A stretch of 64,000 nt of DNA from Streptomyces sp. NBC_00464 (lineage in GTDB: Bacteria > Actinomycetota > Actinomycetes > Streptomycetales > Streptomycetaceae). How positions within the stretch are numbered: the first letter of the stretch is position 1; each line of letters starts with the position of its first letter. Below are positions 34,820 through 43,610 of this stretch, piece after piece. The DNA lies in NCBI RefSeq assembly GCF_036013915.1, contig NZ_CP107899.1, positions 4,712,001 through 4,776,000 on the forward strand, read 5' to 3'. A program made the position numbers and the translations under genes. The notes under the pieces are model-generated. The model did no database searches and was not told the DNA's origin. It was given only the letters and a program-made list of their open reading frames with translations.

Positions 34820-36040
34820 TCAGCTCAGCCGCTCGATGACCATCGCCATGCCCTGGCCGCCGCCCACGCACATGGTTTCCAGACCGAACTGCTTGTCGTG
34901 GAACTGCAGGCTGTTGATCAGCGTGCCGGTGATCCGCGCGCCGGTCATGCCGAAGGGGTGCCCGACGGCGATGGCGCCGCCGTTGACGTTGACCTTGTCC
35001 AGCGGCAGGCCCAGGTCGCGGTAGGACGGGATCACCTGGGCGGCGAACGCCTCGTTGATCTCGGCCAGGTCGATGTCGTCGACCGTCAGCCCGGCCCGCT
35101 TCAGGGCCTGCTTGCTCGCCTCGACCGGTCCGTAACCCATGATCTCGGGGGAGAGGCCGGAGACGCCGGTGGAGACGATCCGGGCCAGCGGGGTCAGGCC
35201 CAGCTCGCGCGCCTTGGTGTCGGACATGATCACGAGCGCAGCGGCACCGTCGTTGAGCGGGCAGCAGTTGGCGGCCGTGACCAGACCGTCGGGGCGGAAG
35301 ACCGGCTTCAGGCCCTGCACGCCCTCCAGGGAGACACCCGCGCGCGGGCCGTCGTCCTTGGAGACCACCGTGCCGTCCGGGGTCGTCACCGGGGTGATCT
35401 CACGCTCCCAGAAGCCGTTCTTCAGGGCTTCCTCGGCGAGGTTCTGCGAACGGACGCCGAACTCGTCCATGTCCTGACGGGTGACGCCCTTGATCCGGGC
35501 CAGGTTCTCCGCCGTCTGGCCCATCGCGATGTACGCGTCCGGGACCAGGCCGTCCTCGCGCGGGTCGTGCCAGCTCGCACCCGACTCCTCGGCGCGGGCC
35601 GCGGTGCGGGCCTCGGCGTCGGCGAAGAGCGGGTTGTGGGTGTCCGGCCAGCTGTCGGAGTTGCCCTTCGCGAAGCGGGACACCATCTCGACACCGGCCG
35701 AGATGAAGACGTCGCCCTCGCCGGCCTTGATGGCGTGCAGCGCCATGCGGCTCGTCTGCAGGGAGGACGAGCAGTAGCGCGTGACCGTACAGCCGGGAAG
35801 GTGGTCCATCCCCATCTGTACGGCGATGATGCGGCCCAGGTTGTTGCCCTGCTCGCCGCCGGGGAGACCGCAGCCGAGCATCAGGTCGTCGATGTCCCTC
35901 GGGTCCAGCTCGGGGACCTTGGCGAGGGCGGTCTGGATGATCGTGGCGGTCAGGTCGTCCGCGCGCAGGTCCTTCAGCGAACCCTTGAAGGCCCGGCCGA
36001 TGGGTGAACGGGCAGCAGAGACGATCACGGCTTCGGGCAT
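34820..36040 (-). CDS. Acetyl-CoA acetyltransferase (thiolase)
   Basis: This 406-residue thiolase has the acyl-binding cysteine in TRYCSSSLQ (Cys90 from the chosen start), the GHPFGMTGAR histidine motif and the C-terminal CVGGGQGMAMV cysteine motif. It condenses or cleaves acyl-CoA in beta-oxidation or acetoacetyl-CoA formation. The start is ATG 36040; GTG one codon upstream is equally possible. The gene stands alone, without other beta-oxidation genes nearby, so the direction in vivo cannot be inferred. Confidence 0.94.
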   Translation of the reverse strand: MPEAVIVSAARSPIGRAFKGSLKDLRADDLTATIIQTALAKVPELDPRDIDDLMLGCGLPGGEQGNNLGRIIAVQMGMDHLPGCTVTRYCSSSLQTSRMALHAIKAGEGDVFISAGVEMVSRFAKGNSDSWPDTHNPLFADAEARTAARAEESGASWHDPREDGLVPDAYIAMGQTAENLARIKGVTRQDMDEFGVRSQNLAEEALKNGFWEREITPVTTPDGTVVSKDDGPRAGVSLEGVQGLKPVFRPDGLVTAANCCPLNDGAAALVIMSDTKARELGLTPLARIVSTGVSGLSPEIMGYGPVEASKQALKRAGLTVDDIDLAEINEAFAAQVIPSYRDLGLPLDKVNVNGGAIAVGHPFGMTGARITGTLINSLQFHDKQFGLETMCVGGGQGMAMVIERLS

Positions 36041-36211
36041 CACGCGGCTCCATGAGGGCTGGAAGGCTGTCTGGCAGGACTGCTCTGGAAGTTACCCGGA
36101 CGTACTGCTGAGGTCACCTGACCCGGCGTGTGATGCGGGCCTCTTTTCTAAGCAACCGCTCAGTTCGTCGATGTCCGGGGACGCGGAGCCTGCACGCCCC
36201 GGTCGCCGCCC

Positions 36212-37294
36212 TCATACGTGCCGGGGCGAGGTGCCCGTGTCGGTACCCGGGTGCCGCTCCATCCGGGTGGAGCCGCCCGCCTCCCCGTGCATCTCCGGGT
36301 GCGGGTGCGGTTCCGTGGCCGCGGGCAGGCGCCGCCGCCTGCGGTGCTTGAGGAGTGCCCAGGGCGCCCGGGCCCCCGTGACCTCCGTACCGGCCTCCCT
36401 GGCCGCCTGGGAGGCCGCCTTGGCCACCGGCAGCATGTCCTCGCGCCGGCCGCCGTCCAGCCGGTCGGTCTCCGGCCACAGCCCGAGCACCGCGCACAAC
36501 GTGGGCAGGAGCGCCATCGCCGCCGTCGCGTAGCCCTCCGCCGACGGGTGGTAGTTGTCCGGGCCGAAGAGCTCCCGCGGGTTCGCCTCGAACTCCGGGC
36601 CCAGCAGGTCGCCCAGCGACACCGTGCGCCCGCCCTGCTCCACCGAACCGATCGTCTGGGCCGCCGCCAGCTGCCGGCTCACCCGCCGGGCCAGCCACCG
36701 CAGTGGCTGGTAGACCGGCTCGATCGTGCCCAGGTCCGGGCAGGTGCCCACGACGACCTCGGCCCCCGCCGTCCGCAGCCTGCGCACCGCCGTCGTCAGA
36801 CAGCGCACCGACTGGGTGGCGGGCATCCGGTGCGTGACGTCGTTCGCACCGATCATGATCACGCAGACGTCCGGCACCCGGGCCGGATCCGCGAGCAGCA
36901 GCGAGACCTGCCGCTCCAGATCGTCCGACCGGGCGCCCGGCTGCGCGACGTTGCGCAGATCCACCGGCCGCTCCGACACCGCAGCCAGCCCCGAGGCGAG
37001 CAGCGCCCCCGGGGTCTGCCCGGCCCGGCGCACCCCCTGCCCGGCCGCCGTGGAGTCCCCGAGCAGCCCGAACCGCAGCGGGTCCGAGGGGCCGGCGAAG
37101 GCCACCCCGTACCGCCCGTCCGCGCTCGGCGGGACCGGCGCGATGCCACCGCCCACCAGCCGCTTCGCCAGCTGGACCTCCGCCAGCAGGACGCCTACCG
37201 CCGCGGCGCCCAGCAGCCCGACGCTGCCACCGCCATAGGCCGCGCCCGCCGCGATCCGCCGTGCCACCCTTGCCCTCGACACAGTCCGGTCCAC
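36212..37294 (-). CDS. SGNH/GDSL hydrolase with N-terminal membrane anchor
   Basis: This 360-residue protein has a hydrophobic N-terminus (YGGGSVGLLGAAAVGVLLAEV) and an SGNH hydrolase domain: block I FGLLGDSTAAG with nucleophile Ser81, block III MIGANDVTH and block V FGPDNYHPSAEGY with the Asp/His pair. Members are lipases, esterases or acetyl-xylan-type deacylases; the substrate is unknown. Start GTG 37294 overlaps the GAGGAGG ribosome site, so GTG four codons downstream may be the true start. It is divergent from the CBS gene. Confidence 0.9.
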   Translation of the reverse strand: MDRTVSRARVARRIAAGAAYGGGSVGLLGAAAVGVLLAEVQLAKRLVGGGIAPVPPSADGRYGVAFAGPSDPLRFGLLGDSTAAGQGVRRAGQTPGALLASGLAAVSERPVDLRNVAQPGARSDDLERQVSLLLADPARVPDVCVIMIGANDVTHRMPATQSVRCLTTAVRRLRTAGAEVVVGTCPDLGTIEPVYQPLRWLARRVSRQLAAAQTIGSVEQGGRTVSLGDLLGPEFEANPRELFGPDNYHPSAEGYATAAMALLPTLCAVLGLWPETDRLDGGRREDMLPVAKAASQAAREAGTEVTGARAPWALLKHRRRRRLPAATEPHPHPEMHGEAGGSTRMERHPGTDTGTSPRHV

Positions 37295-37422
37295 CTCCTC
37301 GTCGCAGTACTGCCGTACACACAGCTAACTGCCCCCAAGTGGCCGTTGTTCAATCGCTTCGCCCAATCTCGTGCCCGTACGCATACTCTTGCCGCACCAT
37401 CTCGGAGACCCCGGAGTACACG

Positions 37423-38835
37423 GTGCAATTCCACGATTCGATGATCAGTCTCGTAGGCAATACCCCGCTGGTGAGGCTGCGCAGTGTGACGGCCGGCATC
37501 CAGGCGACGGTTCTGGCCAAGGTCGAGTACTTCAACCCCGGCGGGTCGGTCAAGGACCGGATCGCCCTGCGCATGATCGAGGCCGCCGAACAGAGCGGTG
37601 AGCTGCAGCCCGGCGGCACGATCGTCGAGCCGACGAGCGGCAACACGGGCGTCGGCCTGGCGATCGTCGCGCAGCAGAAGGGCTACAAGTGCATCTTCGT
37701 CTGCCCGGACAAGGTGTCCACGGACAAGATCAATGTGCTGCGCGCCTACGGTGCCGAGGTCGTCGTCTGCCCGACGGCGGTCGACCCCGAGCACCCGGAC
37801 TCGTACTACAACGTCTCCGACCGGCTGGTCCGTGAGACGCCGGGAGCCTGGAAGCCCGACCAGTACTCCAACCCGAACAACCCGCGCTCCCACTACGAGA
37901 CCACCGGTCCCGAGCTGTGGGAGCAGACGGACGGGAAGATCACCCACTTCGTGGCGGGCGTCGGCACCGGCGGCACGATCAGCGGCACCGGCCGCTACCT
38001 GAAGGAGGCGAGCGGCGGCGCCGTCCAGGTCATCGGCGCGGACCCGGAGGGCTCGGTCTACTCCGGCGGCTCCGGCCGGCCGTATCTGGTCGAGGGCGTC
38101 GGCGAGGACTTCTGGCCGTCGGCGTACGACCGGACGGTCACCGACGAGATCGTCGCCGTGTCCGACAAGGACTCCTTCCAGATGACCCGCCGGCTCGCCA
38201 AGGAGGAGGGGCTGCTGGTCGGCGGCTCCTGCGGCATGGCGGTCGTGGGCGCCCTGGAGGTCGCGAAGCGGCTCGGGCCCGACGACGTCGTCGTCGTGCT
38301 GCTGCCGGACAGCGGCCGCGGCTACCTGAGCAAGATCTTCAACGACGAGTGGATGGCCGACTACGGCTTCCTGGAGGACACCGGCCCGTCCGCCCGCGTC
38401 GCCGACGTCCTCGACCACAAGGCGGGCCCGATCCCGACGCTCGTCCACATGCACCCGGAGGAGACCGTCGGCGAGGCGATCGACGTCCTGCGCGAGTACG
38501 GCGTCTCGCAGATGCCGATCGTGAAGCCCGGCGCCGGTCACCCCGACGTGATGGCCGCCGAGGTCATCGGCTCGGTCGTCGAGCGGGAGCTGCTGAACGC
38601 GCTCTTCGCCCAGCAGGCCTCGCTCACCGACCCGCTGGAGAAGCACATGTCGCCGCCGCTGCCGCAGGTCGGCTCCGGCGAGGCGGTCGAGGACCTGATG
38701 GCGGTGCTCGGCGGTACGGGCGCCGCGGACGCGGCGATCGTGCTGGTGGAGGGCAAGCCGAAGGGCGTCGTCAGCCGTCAGGACCTGCTGGCGTTCCTCG
38801 CCAAGGACGCGACGGCCGCGCCCGCCAAGCCGTAG
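37423..38835 (+). CDS. Cystathionine beta-synthase
   Basis: This 470-residue protein has a fold-type II PLP domain (LVGNTPLVRL, PLP lysine Lys44 in NPGGSVKDR, the GTGGTISGTGRYLKE phosphate loop) and a pair of C-terminal CBS domains (about residues 340-465). It should condense homocysteine and serine to cystathionine in reverse transsulfuration; an O-acetylserine/cysteine-synthase activity is the alternative. The bateman-type CBS pair, seen also in the mammalian enzyme, suggests allosteric control. GTG 37423 follows GGAG and gives the family N-terminus MQFHDS. Confidence 0.92.
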   Translation: MQFHDSMISLVGNTPLVRLRSVTAGIQATVLAKVEYFNPGGSVKDRIALRMIEAAEQSGELQPGGTIVEPTSGNTGVGLAIVAQQKGYKCIFVCPDKVSTDKINVLRAYGAEVVVCPTAVDPEHPDSYYNVSDRLVRETPGAWKPDQYSNPNNPRSHYETTGPELWEQTDGKITHFVAGVGTGGTISGTGRYLKEASGGAVQVIGADPEGSVYSGGSGRPYLVEGVGEDFWPSAYDRTVTDEIVAVSDKDSFQMTRRLAKEEGLLVGGSCGMAVVGALEVAKRLGPDDVVVVLLPDSGRGYLSKIFNDEWMADYGFLEDTGPSARVADVLDHKAGPIPTLVHMHPEETVGEAIDVLREYGVSQMPIVKPGAGHPDVMAAEVIGSVVERELLNALFAQQASLTDPLEKHMSPPLPQVGSGEAVEDLMAVLGGTGAADAAIVLVEGKPKGVVSRQDLLAFLAKDATAAPAKP

Positions 38836-39049
38836 CCGGGACGCGAGGCCGGAAGGGAACGCGGGCTTCGTGAAAACGGTACGAGCACGACACGTGGCCG
38901 CAGCACCGGCTTAACACGGCTCGGGCAGATTAGTGGGTGTCGGCAGGGAAACCCGCCGGCACCGAAACGGCGACACGGACTACGGAGCGGCTCCCGGACC
39001 TCCACCGTCGCCCGGATGCGAGACCGGCCCTGACCCGGACCGCGTCCTT

Positions 39050-39106
39050 CGCGGGGACCGCCGTCGTCCCGCCCCCTGGGAAACCGGGGGTGCGGCGGTC
39101 CCCGCG
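39050..39106. terminator. Nested-hairpin bidirectional terminator
   Basis: The outer arms 39050-39063 and 39093-39106 pair perfectly over 14 bp; the interior contains a second CCCCC/GGGGG stem. It sits between the convergent stop codons of the CBS gene and the XRE regulator gene. The rest of 38836-39049 has no convincing gene. Confidence 0.82.
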
Positions 39107-39112
39107 ACACAT

Positions 39113-39988
39113 CTATGCGCGGAGACCGCGCGAGCTCTCCTGATCCCCGTCTTCGTCCCCCGTCCGCGGCGCGGCCGTCCAGCTCGCCAGCAGCGCGATG
39201 CGCTCCGCCGTCTCCGAGCCGGGTTCCGGGGTGTAGACCACCAGGGACTGATCGGGGTCGCCGGGCACGCCGAGCGTCTCGTAGGGCAGCGTCAGCCCGC
39301 CCACGACCGGGTGGTCGATCCGCTTCACGCCGTACGTCTTCGCCTTCACCTGGTGATCCGCCCACAGCCGGCGGAAGTCCTCGCTCTTCATGGACAGTTC
39401 GCCGACCAGGGTGGCGAGCTGCCTGTCATCGGGGTGCAGCCCCGCGTCCAGCCGCAGATACGCGACCGTCTCCGCCGCGACGGCCGGCCAGTCCGGGTAC
39501 AGCTCCCGGGCCGCCGGCTCAAGGAACGTCTGGCGCGGCATGTTGCGCTCAGCGGCGGGCATCCGGGAGAAGCCGACGAGCGCGTCGGCGAGCGCGTTCC
39601 ACGCCAGGACGTCCATCCGGCGGCCCAGGAGGAAGGCGGGCGCCCGGTCGAGCGTGTCCAGGAGCAGCCGCAGCCCCGGCCGCACCCGCTGCGCGGCGGG
39701 CGGCGTCTCCTTGCGCGTCCCGGGACGGGCCACGGTGCGCAGGTAGGCGTGCTCCGTACCGTCCAGCCGGAGTACCCGGGCTATCGCGTCGAGCACGGCG
39801 TCCGAGACGCTGGGGCCGCGCCCCTGTTCCAGCCGGATGTAGTAGTCGACGCTCACCCCGGCGAGCTGGGCGACCTCCTCGCGCCGGAGCCCGGGGACGC
39901 GCCTTCTGCCGTAGGAGTTGAGCCCCACGTCCTCGGGCTGGATACGTGCTCGTCGTGAGCGGAGGAAGTCTCCGAGGTCGCCGTCCAT
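39113..39988 (-). CDS. XRE-family regulator with MmyB-like ligand-binding domain
   Basis: This 291-residue regulator has an N-terminal XRE helix-turn-helix (LRREEVAQLAGVSVDYYIRLEQGRGPSVSDAVLDAI) and the C-terminal domain seen in MmyB-like regulators, which binds small hydrophobic ligands. It is divergent from a short-chain dehydrogenase gene; this arrangement recurs across actinobacteria, where the regulator usually controls its neighbour. An inverted repeat in the shared promoter region is a candidate operator. Confidence 0.92.
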   Translation of the reverse strand: MDGDLGDFLRSRRARIQPEDVGLNSYGRRRVPGLRREEVAQLAGVSVDYYIRLEQGRGPSVSDAVLDAIARVLRLDGTEHAYLRTVARPGTRKETPPAAQRVRPGLRLLLDTLDRAPAFLLGRRMDVLAWNALADALVGFSRMPAAERNMPRQTFLEPAARELYPDWPAVAAETVAYLRLDAGLHPDDRQLATLVGELSMKSEDFRRLWADHQVKAKTYGVKRIDHPVVGGLTLPYETLGVPGDPDQSLVVYTPEPGSETAERIALLASWTAAPRTGDEDGDQESSRGLRA

Positions 39989-40035
39989 GCCGCCGATCGT
40001 AGAAGACCGGCCCTCTCCCAGCCTGGTACTGCCGG

Positions 40036-40060
40036 ACCCAGGAAAGACGCATCCCTGGGT
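40036..40060 (+). promoter_or_regulatory. Inverted repeat between XRE regulator and SDR gene
   Basis: ACCCAGG (40036-40042) and CCTGGGT (40054-40060) are perfect 7-bp inverted arms around 11 nt. The site lies 48 nt from the regulator start and 77 nt from the SDR start, in the middle of the divergent promoter region. Confidence 0.55.
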
Positions 40061-40136
40061 AACCGGCGCGCGCCGTCACAGAGTGGAGCCCAGGCCGGGG
40101 AGACGCCCCGGCAGCACAGCACCAAGGAGTACGGAC

Positions 40137-40898
40137 ATGTCGTACGCAACGCTCTCGGGCCGCACCGCCGTCATCACCGGAGCCGCCAGCGGCATGGGGA
40201 ACGCGACCGCCCGGCTGCTCGCCGCCCAGGGCGTCCGGGTGGCGCTGCTGGCCCGCCGCGCGGAGCGGCTGGAGGAGCTCGCCGCCAAGATCACCGCAGA
40301 CGGGGGCCGGGCGCTCGCCGTGGCCGCCGATGTCACCGACCAGGCGTCAGTGGACGCCGCCGCCGAGCGGGTGCACACGGAGTTCGGCCGGGTGGACCTG
40401 GTGGTCAACGCGGCCGGTGTGATGCTGCCGAACCCCGTGGACGCGGGCCGCGCCGACGAGTGGCAGCGGATGCTCGACACCAACGTGACGGGCGTCCTGC
40501 GCATCATCCGGGCCTTCACGGCCGACCTGGTGGCGGCCGCCGCCGAGGGCCGCACCGCCGACCTGGTCAACATCTCGTCGATCGGCGCGCACATCACGTT
40601 CCCCAACTACGCGGTGTACGGCGCCACGAAGGCCGCGCTCACCTACCTGTCGGCCTCGCTGCGCACCGAACTCGGGCCGCGCGACGTCCGCGTCACGAAC
40701 ATCGAGCCCGGCCTCACCGACTCCGAACTGGCCGGACACGTCGACAACGCGGAACTCAGCGGCCAGCTCGACGGCATGTTCGACGCGCTCGGCGGGCTCT
40801 CCAGTGACGAGATCGCCGACCTGATCGCCTACACGACCAGCCGGGCACGCCACATCAACCTGCGCCAGGTGGTCGTGCTGCCGACCCGCCAGGCATAG
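40137..40898 (+). CDS. Short-chain dehydrogenase/reductase
   Basis: This 253-residue classical SDR has the NAD(P)-binding TAVITGAASGMGNATA, the structural NAAG motif, the catalytic Ser in SSIGAH and the YxxxK of YAVYGATKAAL, plus the PG motif after strand six. Arg/Arg after the second strand (LARRAERLEEL) suggests NADPH preference. The substrate is unknown. ATG 40137 follows AAGGAG. Probably regulated by the divergent XRE protein. Confidence 0.93.
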   Translation: MSYATLSGRTAVITGAASGMGNATARLLAAQGVRVALLARRAERLEELAAKITADGGRALAVAADVTDQASVDAAAERVHTEFGRVDLVVNAAGVMLPNPVDAGRADEWQRMLDTNVTGVLRIIRAFTADLVAAAAEGRTADLVNISSIGAHITFPNYAVYGATKAALTYLSASLRTELGPRDVRVTNIEPGLTDSELAGHVDNAELSGQLDGMFDALGGLSSDEIADLIAYTTSRARHINLRQVVVLPTRQA

Positions 40899-40909
40899 TG
40901 CCCGCCGGA

Positions 40910-41338
40910 TCAGTCCTCCCAGTCGGACGCCGGCCGCCGCTCCTTCTCGCGGCGCCCGAACAGCCGGCCGCCGTGGGCCGCCTGGAAGGCGTTGACGCCG
41001 ACGATCCCGAGCCAGGCCACGACCAGCCCCTCGATCCCCGCGTTCGCGACACCGATGGCGGACAGCGGGATGGCCAGCACCAGCGAGATGATCCCGAACC
41101 CGAAGCGCTCACCGAAGTGCCCCAGCGGCGGCTCCGGAGTGCGCGCCCCTCGGGCGACGACGATCTGCTGTTCCGCGAGATGCCGCCGGACCCGCCGGTC
41201 CAGCGTGCCGTCGAGCCGCTGCTCGACCTTCTCCAGAAACGACTCGACGAGCGCGGACTCGTACTCTGCCCCCAGCTCGCCGCGGGCCTGAAGGGTGGCG
41301 TTGAGCTCCTTCTTGAGCTCGGTGTCGGGTGCGTCCAT
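40910..41338 (-). CDS. Small two-helix membrane protein, unknown
   Basis: This 142-residue protein has an acidic helical N-terminus (about residues 1-65), then two hydrophobic segments (FGIISLVLAIPLSAIGVA and GLVVAWLGIVGVNAFQAA) and a basic C-terminal tail (GRREKERRPASDWED). No family was recognised. It ends just beyond the stop of the convergent SDR gene, separated by about 11 nt. Confidence 0.75.
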   Translation of the reverse strand: MDAPDTELKKELNATLQARGELGAEYESALVESFLEKVEQRLDGTLDRRVRRHLAEQQIVVARGARTPEPPLGHFGERFGFGIISLVLAIPLSAIGVANAGIEGLVVAWLGIVGVNAFQAAHGGRLFGRREKERRPASDWED

Positions 41339-41420
41339 GGTCCTACGGTACGAACCGGTGGCGGCCGGGTCAGTGGGGCTAACCCCCCAGTTTCCGGGGG
41401 AGCGGGGGCCCCGCCCGGAC

Positions 41421-41750
41421 CTACTGGTGCCAGGCCACGGCGAGGCCCTTGGAAGCCGCCATGACGAGGGCGAGGACCAGGGCCGGGACGGCGTATCCGG
41501 CCAGCGCCAGGGCCACGGCGCCCGCGCCGAACCAGCCGGTCTCGAAGACCACCCGTACCGCGCCGTGCACCTTGTGGGGCGCGTGGGGCGCGCCGAACAG
41601 CCACCACAGCGCGATCATCAGGGCCGGCCCGCCGATGCCGGCGAGCAGCCGCAGCGCCCATCCCGTGCCCAGGGTGAAGCCCCAGGTGGCGACAGCCCCG
41701 ATGACGGCCGGCTCCGACAGGAAGACGATCAGCAGGTTGAGCGACTTCAT
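41421..41750 (-). CDS. YrdB-like (DUF2568) membrane protein
   Basis: This 109-residue protein has three or four transmembrane helices and the FGAPHAPHK loop typical of YrdB/DUF2568 proteins. Function is unknown. The start ATG 41750 overlaps the stop of the upstream gene (ATGA), so the two are co-translated and may form a complex. Confidence 0.8.
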   Translation of the reverse strand: MKSLNLLIVFLSEPAVIGAVATWGFTLGTGWALRLLAGIGGPALMIALWWLFGAPHAPHKVHGAVRVVFETGWFGAGAVALALAGYAVPALVLALVMAASKGLAVAWHQ

Positions 41751-42130
41751 GCCGTGTCCCCGAGGGCGGGTGTGCCGGTGCGGCGGGTCAGCCACCAGGC
41801 GGAGGTGAGGTGGACGCCCGCTGCGAGCGTCCCGCCGACCGCCATGCCGGGGATTCCCCGGCTGATTCCGATGTACGCGTCGCCGAGCTGCGCCGCGCCC
41901 GCCACCGCGAGGACCGGGACGAGCCCGCGCCGTTCCCCGCGCAGCAGGTACCCCAGTGCGGCGGCGAGCGGGACGGCGCGGACCGCGTACGCCTGGGCGT
42001 AGACCTGGAGTCCGGCCGTCGGTTCCGCGCCGGGCGGGAGCAGCAGCGCGGGGCGCACCACCCCGATCACGGCCGCGGCCGCCGAACCGGCCGCCATGGC
42101 CGCGTTGAGGACGATCAGTGAGCGTCGCAT
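41747..42130 (-). CDS. Small membrane protein (possibly DUF4267-like)
   Basis: This 127-residue protein has four predicted helices (for example IVLNAAMAAGSAAAAVIGVVRP and VPLAAALGYLLRGE) and a C-terminal HLTSAWWLTRR. It resembles DUF4267-type proteins, but the match is weak. It is the first gene of a two-gene operon divergent from a MarR regulator, with an inverted repeat between them, so induction by a small molecule is likely. Confidence 0.7.
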   Translation of the reverse strand: MRRSLIVLNAAMAAGSAAAAVIGVVRPALLLPPGAEPTAGLQVYAQAYAVRAVPLAAALGYLLRGERRGLVPVLAVAGAAQLGDAYIGISRGIPGMAVGGTLAAGVHLTSAWWLTRRTGTPALGDTA

Positions 42131-42144
42131 CTCGTCACCTCGTG

Positions 42145-42167
42145 AATCATTAAGACTCTGAATGATT
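42145..42167 (+). promoter_or_regulatory. MarR-type operator
   Basis: AATCATT (42145-42151) and AATGATT (42161-42167) are perfect 7-bp inverted arms with a 9-nt spacer, in the short gap between the two-gene membrane operon and the divergent marR-like gene. The AT-rich palindrome is typical of MarR sites in high-GC genomes. Confidence 0.68.
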
Positions 42168-42177
42168 TGCCGATGAT

Positions 42178-42636
42178 ATGGTGCGACGCGTGAAGGATGT
42201 CAAGCGGGACAAGCTGACCGACACCGTGACCTTCCGGCTCGGCACGGTCGGCGCGATCACCGCCGAGCTGTTCGCCGAGCGGATCGCCGTCCACGGGCTC
42301 AAGCCCAAGCACGCCGGGCTGATGGCCCTGCTGGCCAGTGGAGCCGCCGCCTCGCAGCAGGAGATCGCCCGCACCATGCGGGTCACGCCCAGCCTGGTCG
42401 TCGGCCTCGCCGATCACCTGGAGGAGCTCGGTGCCGTCGGCCGGGAGCGCGACCCCGGCGACCGCCGCCGCCAGATCCTCACCCTCACCGACCGGGGCCG
42501 CGAACTGCTCGACGTCTGCACGTCGACGGCGAGCACCATCGACGAGGAGCTGACGGCCGGCCTCGACGACGCGTTCGGGGACGGGCTCCGCGAGACCCTC
42601 GCCGTGCTGGCCGCCCGCGCAGGCCTGCCCGGATAG
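42178..42636 (+). CDS. MarR-family transcriptional regulator
   Basis: This 152-residue protein has the MarR winged helix (AASQQEIARTMRVTPSLVVGLADHLEELGAVGRERDPGDRRRQIL), including the D-x-R-D-x-R-R wing. ATG 42178 is used; GTG 42190 is possible. It probably represses the divergent two-gene membrane operon and itself through the palindrome at 42145-42167. Confidence 0.9.
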   Translation: MVRRVKDVKRDKLTDTVTFRLGTVGAITAELFAERIAVHGLKPKHAGLMALLASGAAASQQEIARTMRVTPSLVVGLADHLEELGAVGRERDPGDRRRQILTLTDRGRELLDVCTSTASTIDEELTAGLDDAFGDGLRETLAVLAARAGLPG

Positions 42637-42662
42637 GTGCACGGCGGGCGACTGCATATGGA

Positions 42663-42688
42663 CATTCAGTCGCCGTGCTGGCTGAATG
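42663..42688 (+). promoter_or_regulatory. Inverted repeat upstream of the RpiR gene
   Basis: CATTCAG (42663-42669) and CTGAATG (42682-42688) are perfect 7-bp inverted arms around 12 nt, 48 nt before the RpiR start. The ATTCAG half-site also occurs in the hutU promoter region (47077-47082). Confidence 0.5.
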
Positions 42689-42736
42689 GATTCGTCGGTG
42701 CCGGTCTCGGCGCGCACGGTCTACCGAGGGGACAGG

Positions 42737-43582
42737 ATGAGCGGGAGCAGCCCGGCCGCACGGTTGCAGCAGCTGTTCGAGGGGCACAGGCTCACACCCA
42801 CCCAGCGCCGCATCGCGCACTCGATGGTGCGCAGGGCCGGCGACGCCCCGTTCCTCTCCAGCGTCGAACTGGCCGAACTGGCCGGGGTCAGCCAGCCCTC
42901 CGTCACCCGGTTCGCCGTCGCCCTCGGCTTCGACGGCTATCCCGCCCTGCGCAAGCACCTGCGCGAGGTCGCCCCGGCCGGGCCCGCCGACGGCGGCGGG
43001 GAGGACACGTACAACGAGTACCAGCAGGCGGTGCTCGGCGAGATCGAGAATCTGCGTCACCTCGCCGAACTGCTCGCCGACCCGGGACCCGTCGAACGGG
43101 CCGGAAAACTGCTCGCCGCCTCGCGCCCCCTGCTCGTGCTCGGACTGCGCGCCGCCTCCTCCCAGGCGCGGGGTTTCGGGTACTTCGCCGCCAAGGTGCA
43201 CCCCGATGTCCGGGTGCTCGACGAGGGCGGCAGCATGCTGCACGACCGGATCGACGCGGCCCGGCGGGCCGGCGCCACTGCGCTGATCTGCTTCGCGCTG
43301 CCGCGCCACCCCCGCGAGGTCGTGGACGCCCTCGGCTACGCGCGGGACCAGGGCCTGACCGTGGTGTCGGTCGCCGACTCCGCCTTCGCCCCCGTGGCCC
43401 GGCACAGCGACCTGCTCATCCCGGCCGCCGTGGGGACCGGGCTCGCCTTCGACACCGCCTGCGCGCCCATGCTGCTCGGGCGCGTGCTGCTGGAGGCCAT
43501 GTGCGACGACCTGCCCGACGCGCAGGCCCGGCTGGAGGAGTTCGACGCGGCGGCGGTGGCGCGGGGCCTGTTCGTCGAGTGA
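42737..43582 (+). CDS. RpiR-family (MurR/RpiR) transcriptional regulator
   Basis: This 281-residue protein has an N-terminal RpiR helix-turn-helix (LTPTQRRIAHSMVRRAG, SVELAELAGVSQPSVTRFAVALGF) and a C-terminal SIS domain for a phosphosugar or other small ligand. ATG 42737 follows GAGGGGACAG. RpiR regulators are often found near hut genes in actinobacteria; the hut operon starts 3.5 kb downstream and shares an ATTCAG motif in its promoter region, so a role in histidine use is possible but unproven. Confidence 0.88.
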   Translation: MSGSSPAARLQQLFEGHRLTPTQRRIAHSMVRRAGDAPFLSSVELAELAGVSQPSVTRFAVALGFDGYPALRKHLREVAPAGPADGGGEDTYNEYQQAVLGEIENLRHLAELLADPGPVERAGKLLAASRPLLVLGLRAASSQARGFGYFAAKVHPDVRVLDEGGSMLHDRIDAARRAGATALICFALPRHPREVVDALGYARDQGLTVVSVADSAFAPVARHSDLLIPAAVGTGLAFDTACAPMLLGRVLLEAMCDDLPDAQARLEEFDAAAVARGLFVE

Positions 43583-43610
43583 GGGCTCGCCTTGGTGCGG
43601 GGTTCCTCGG

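Noticed and set aside
38937..39143. Small gene between CBS and XRE regulator
   Set aside because: It runs through the nested terminator hairpin, lacks a ribosome site and has no recognisable product.
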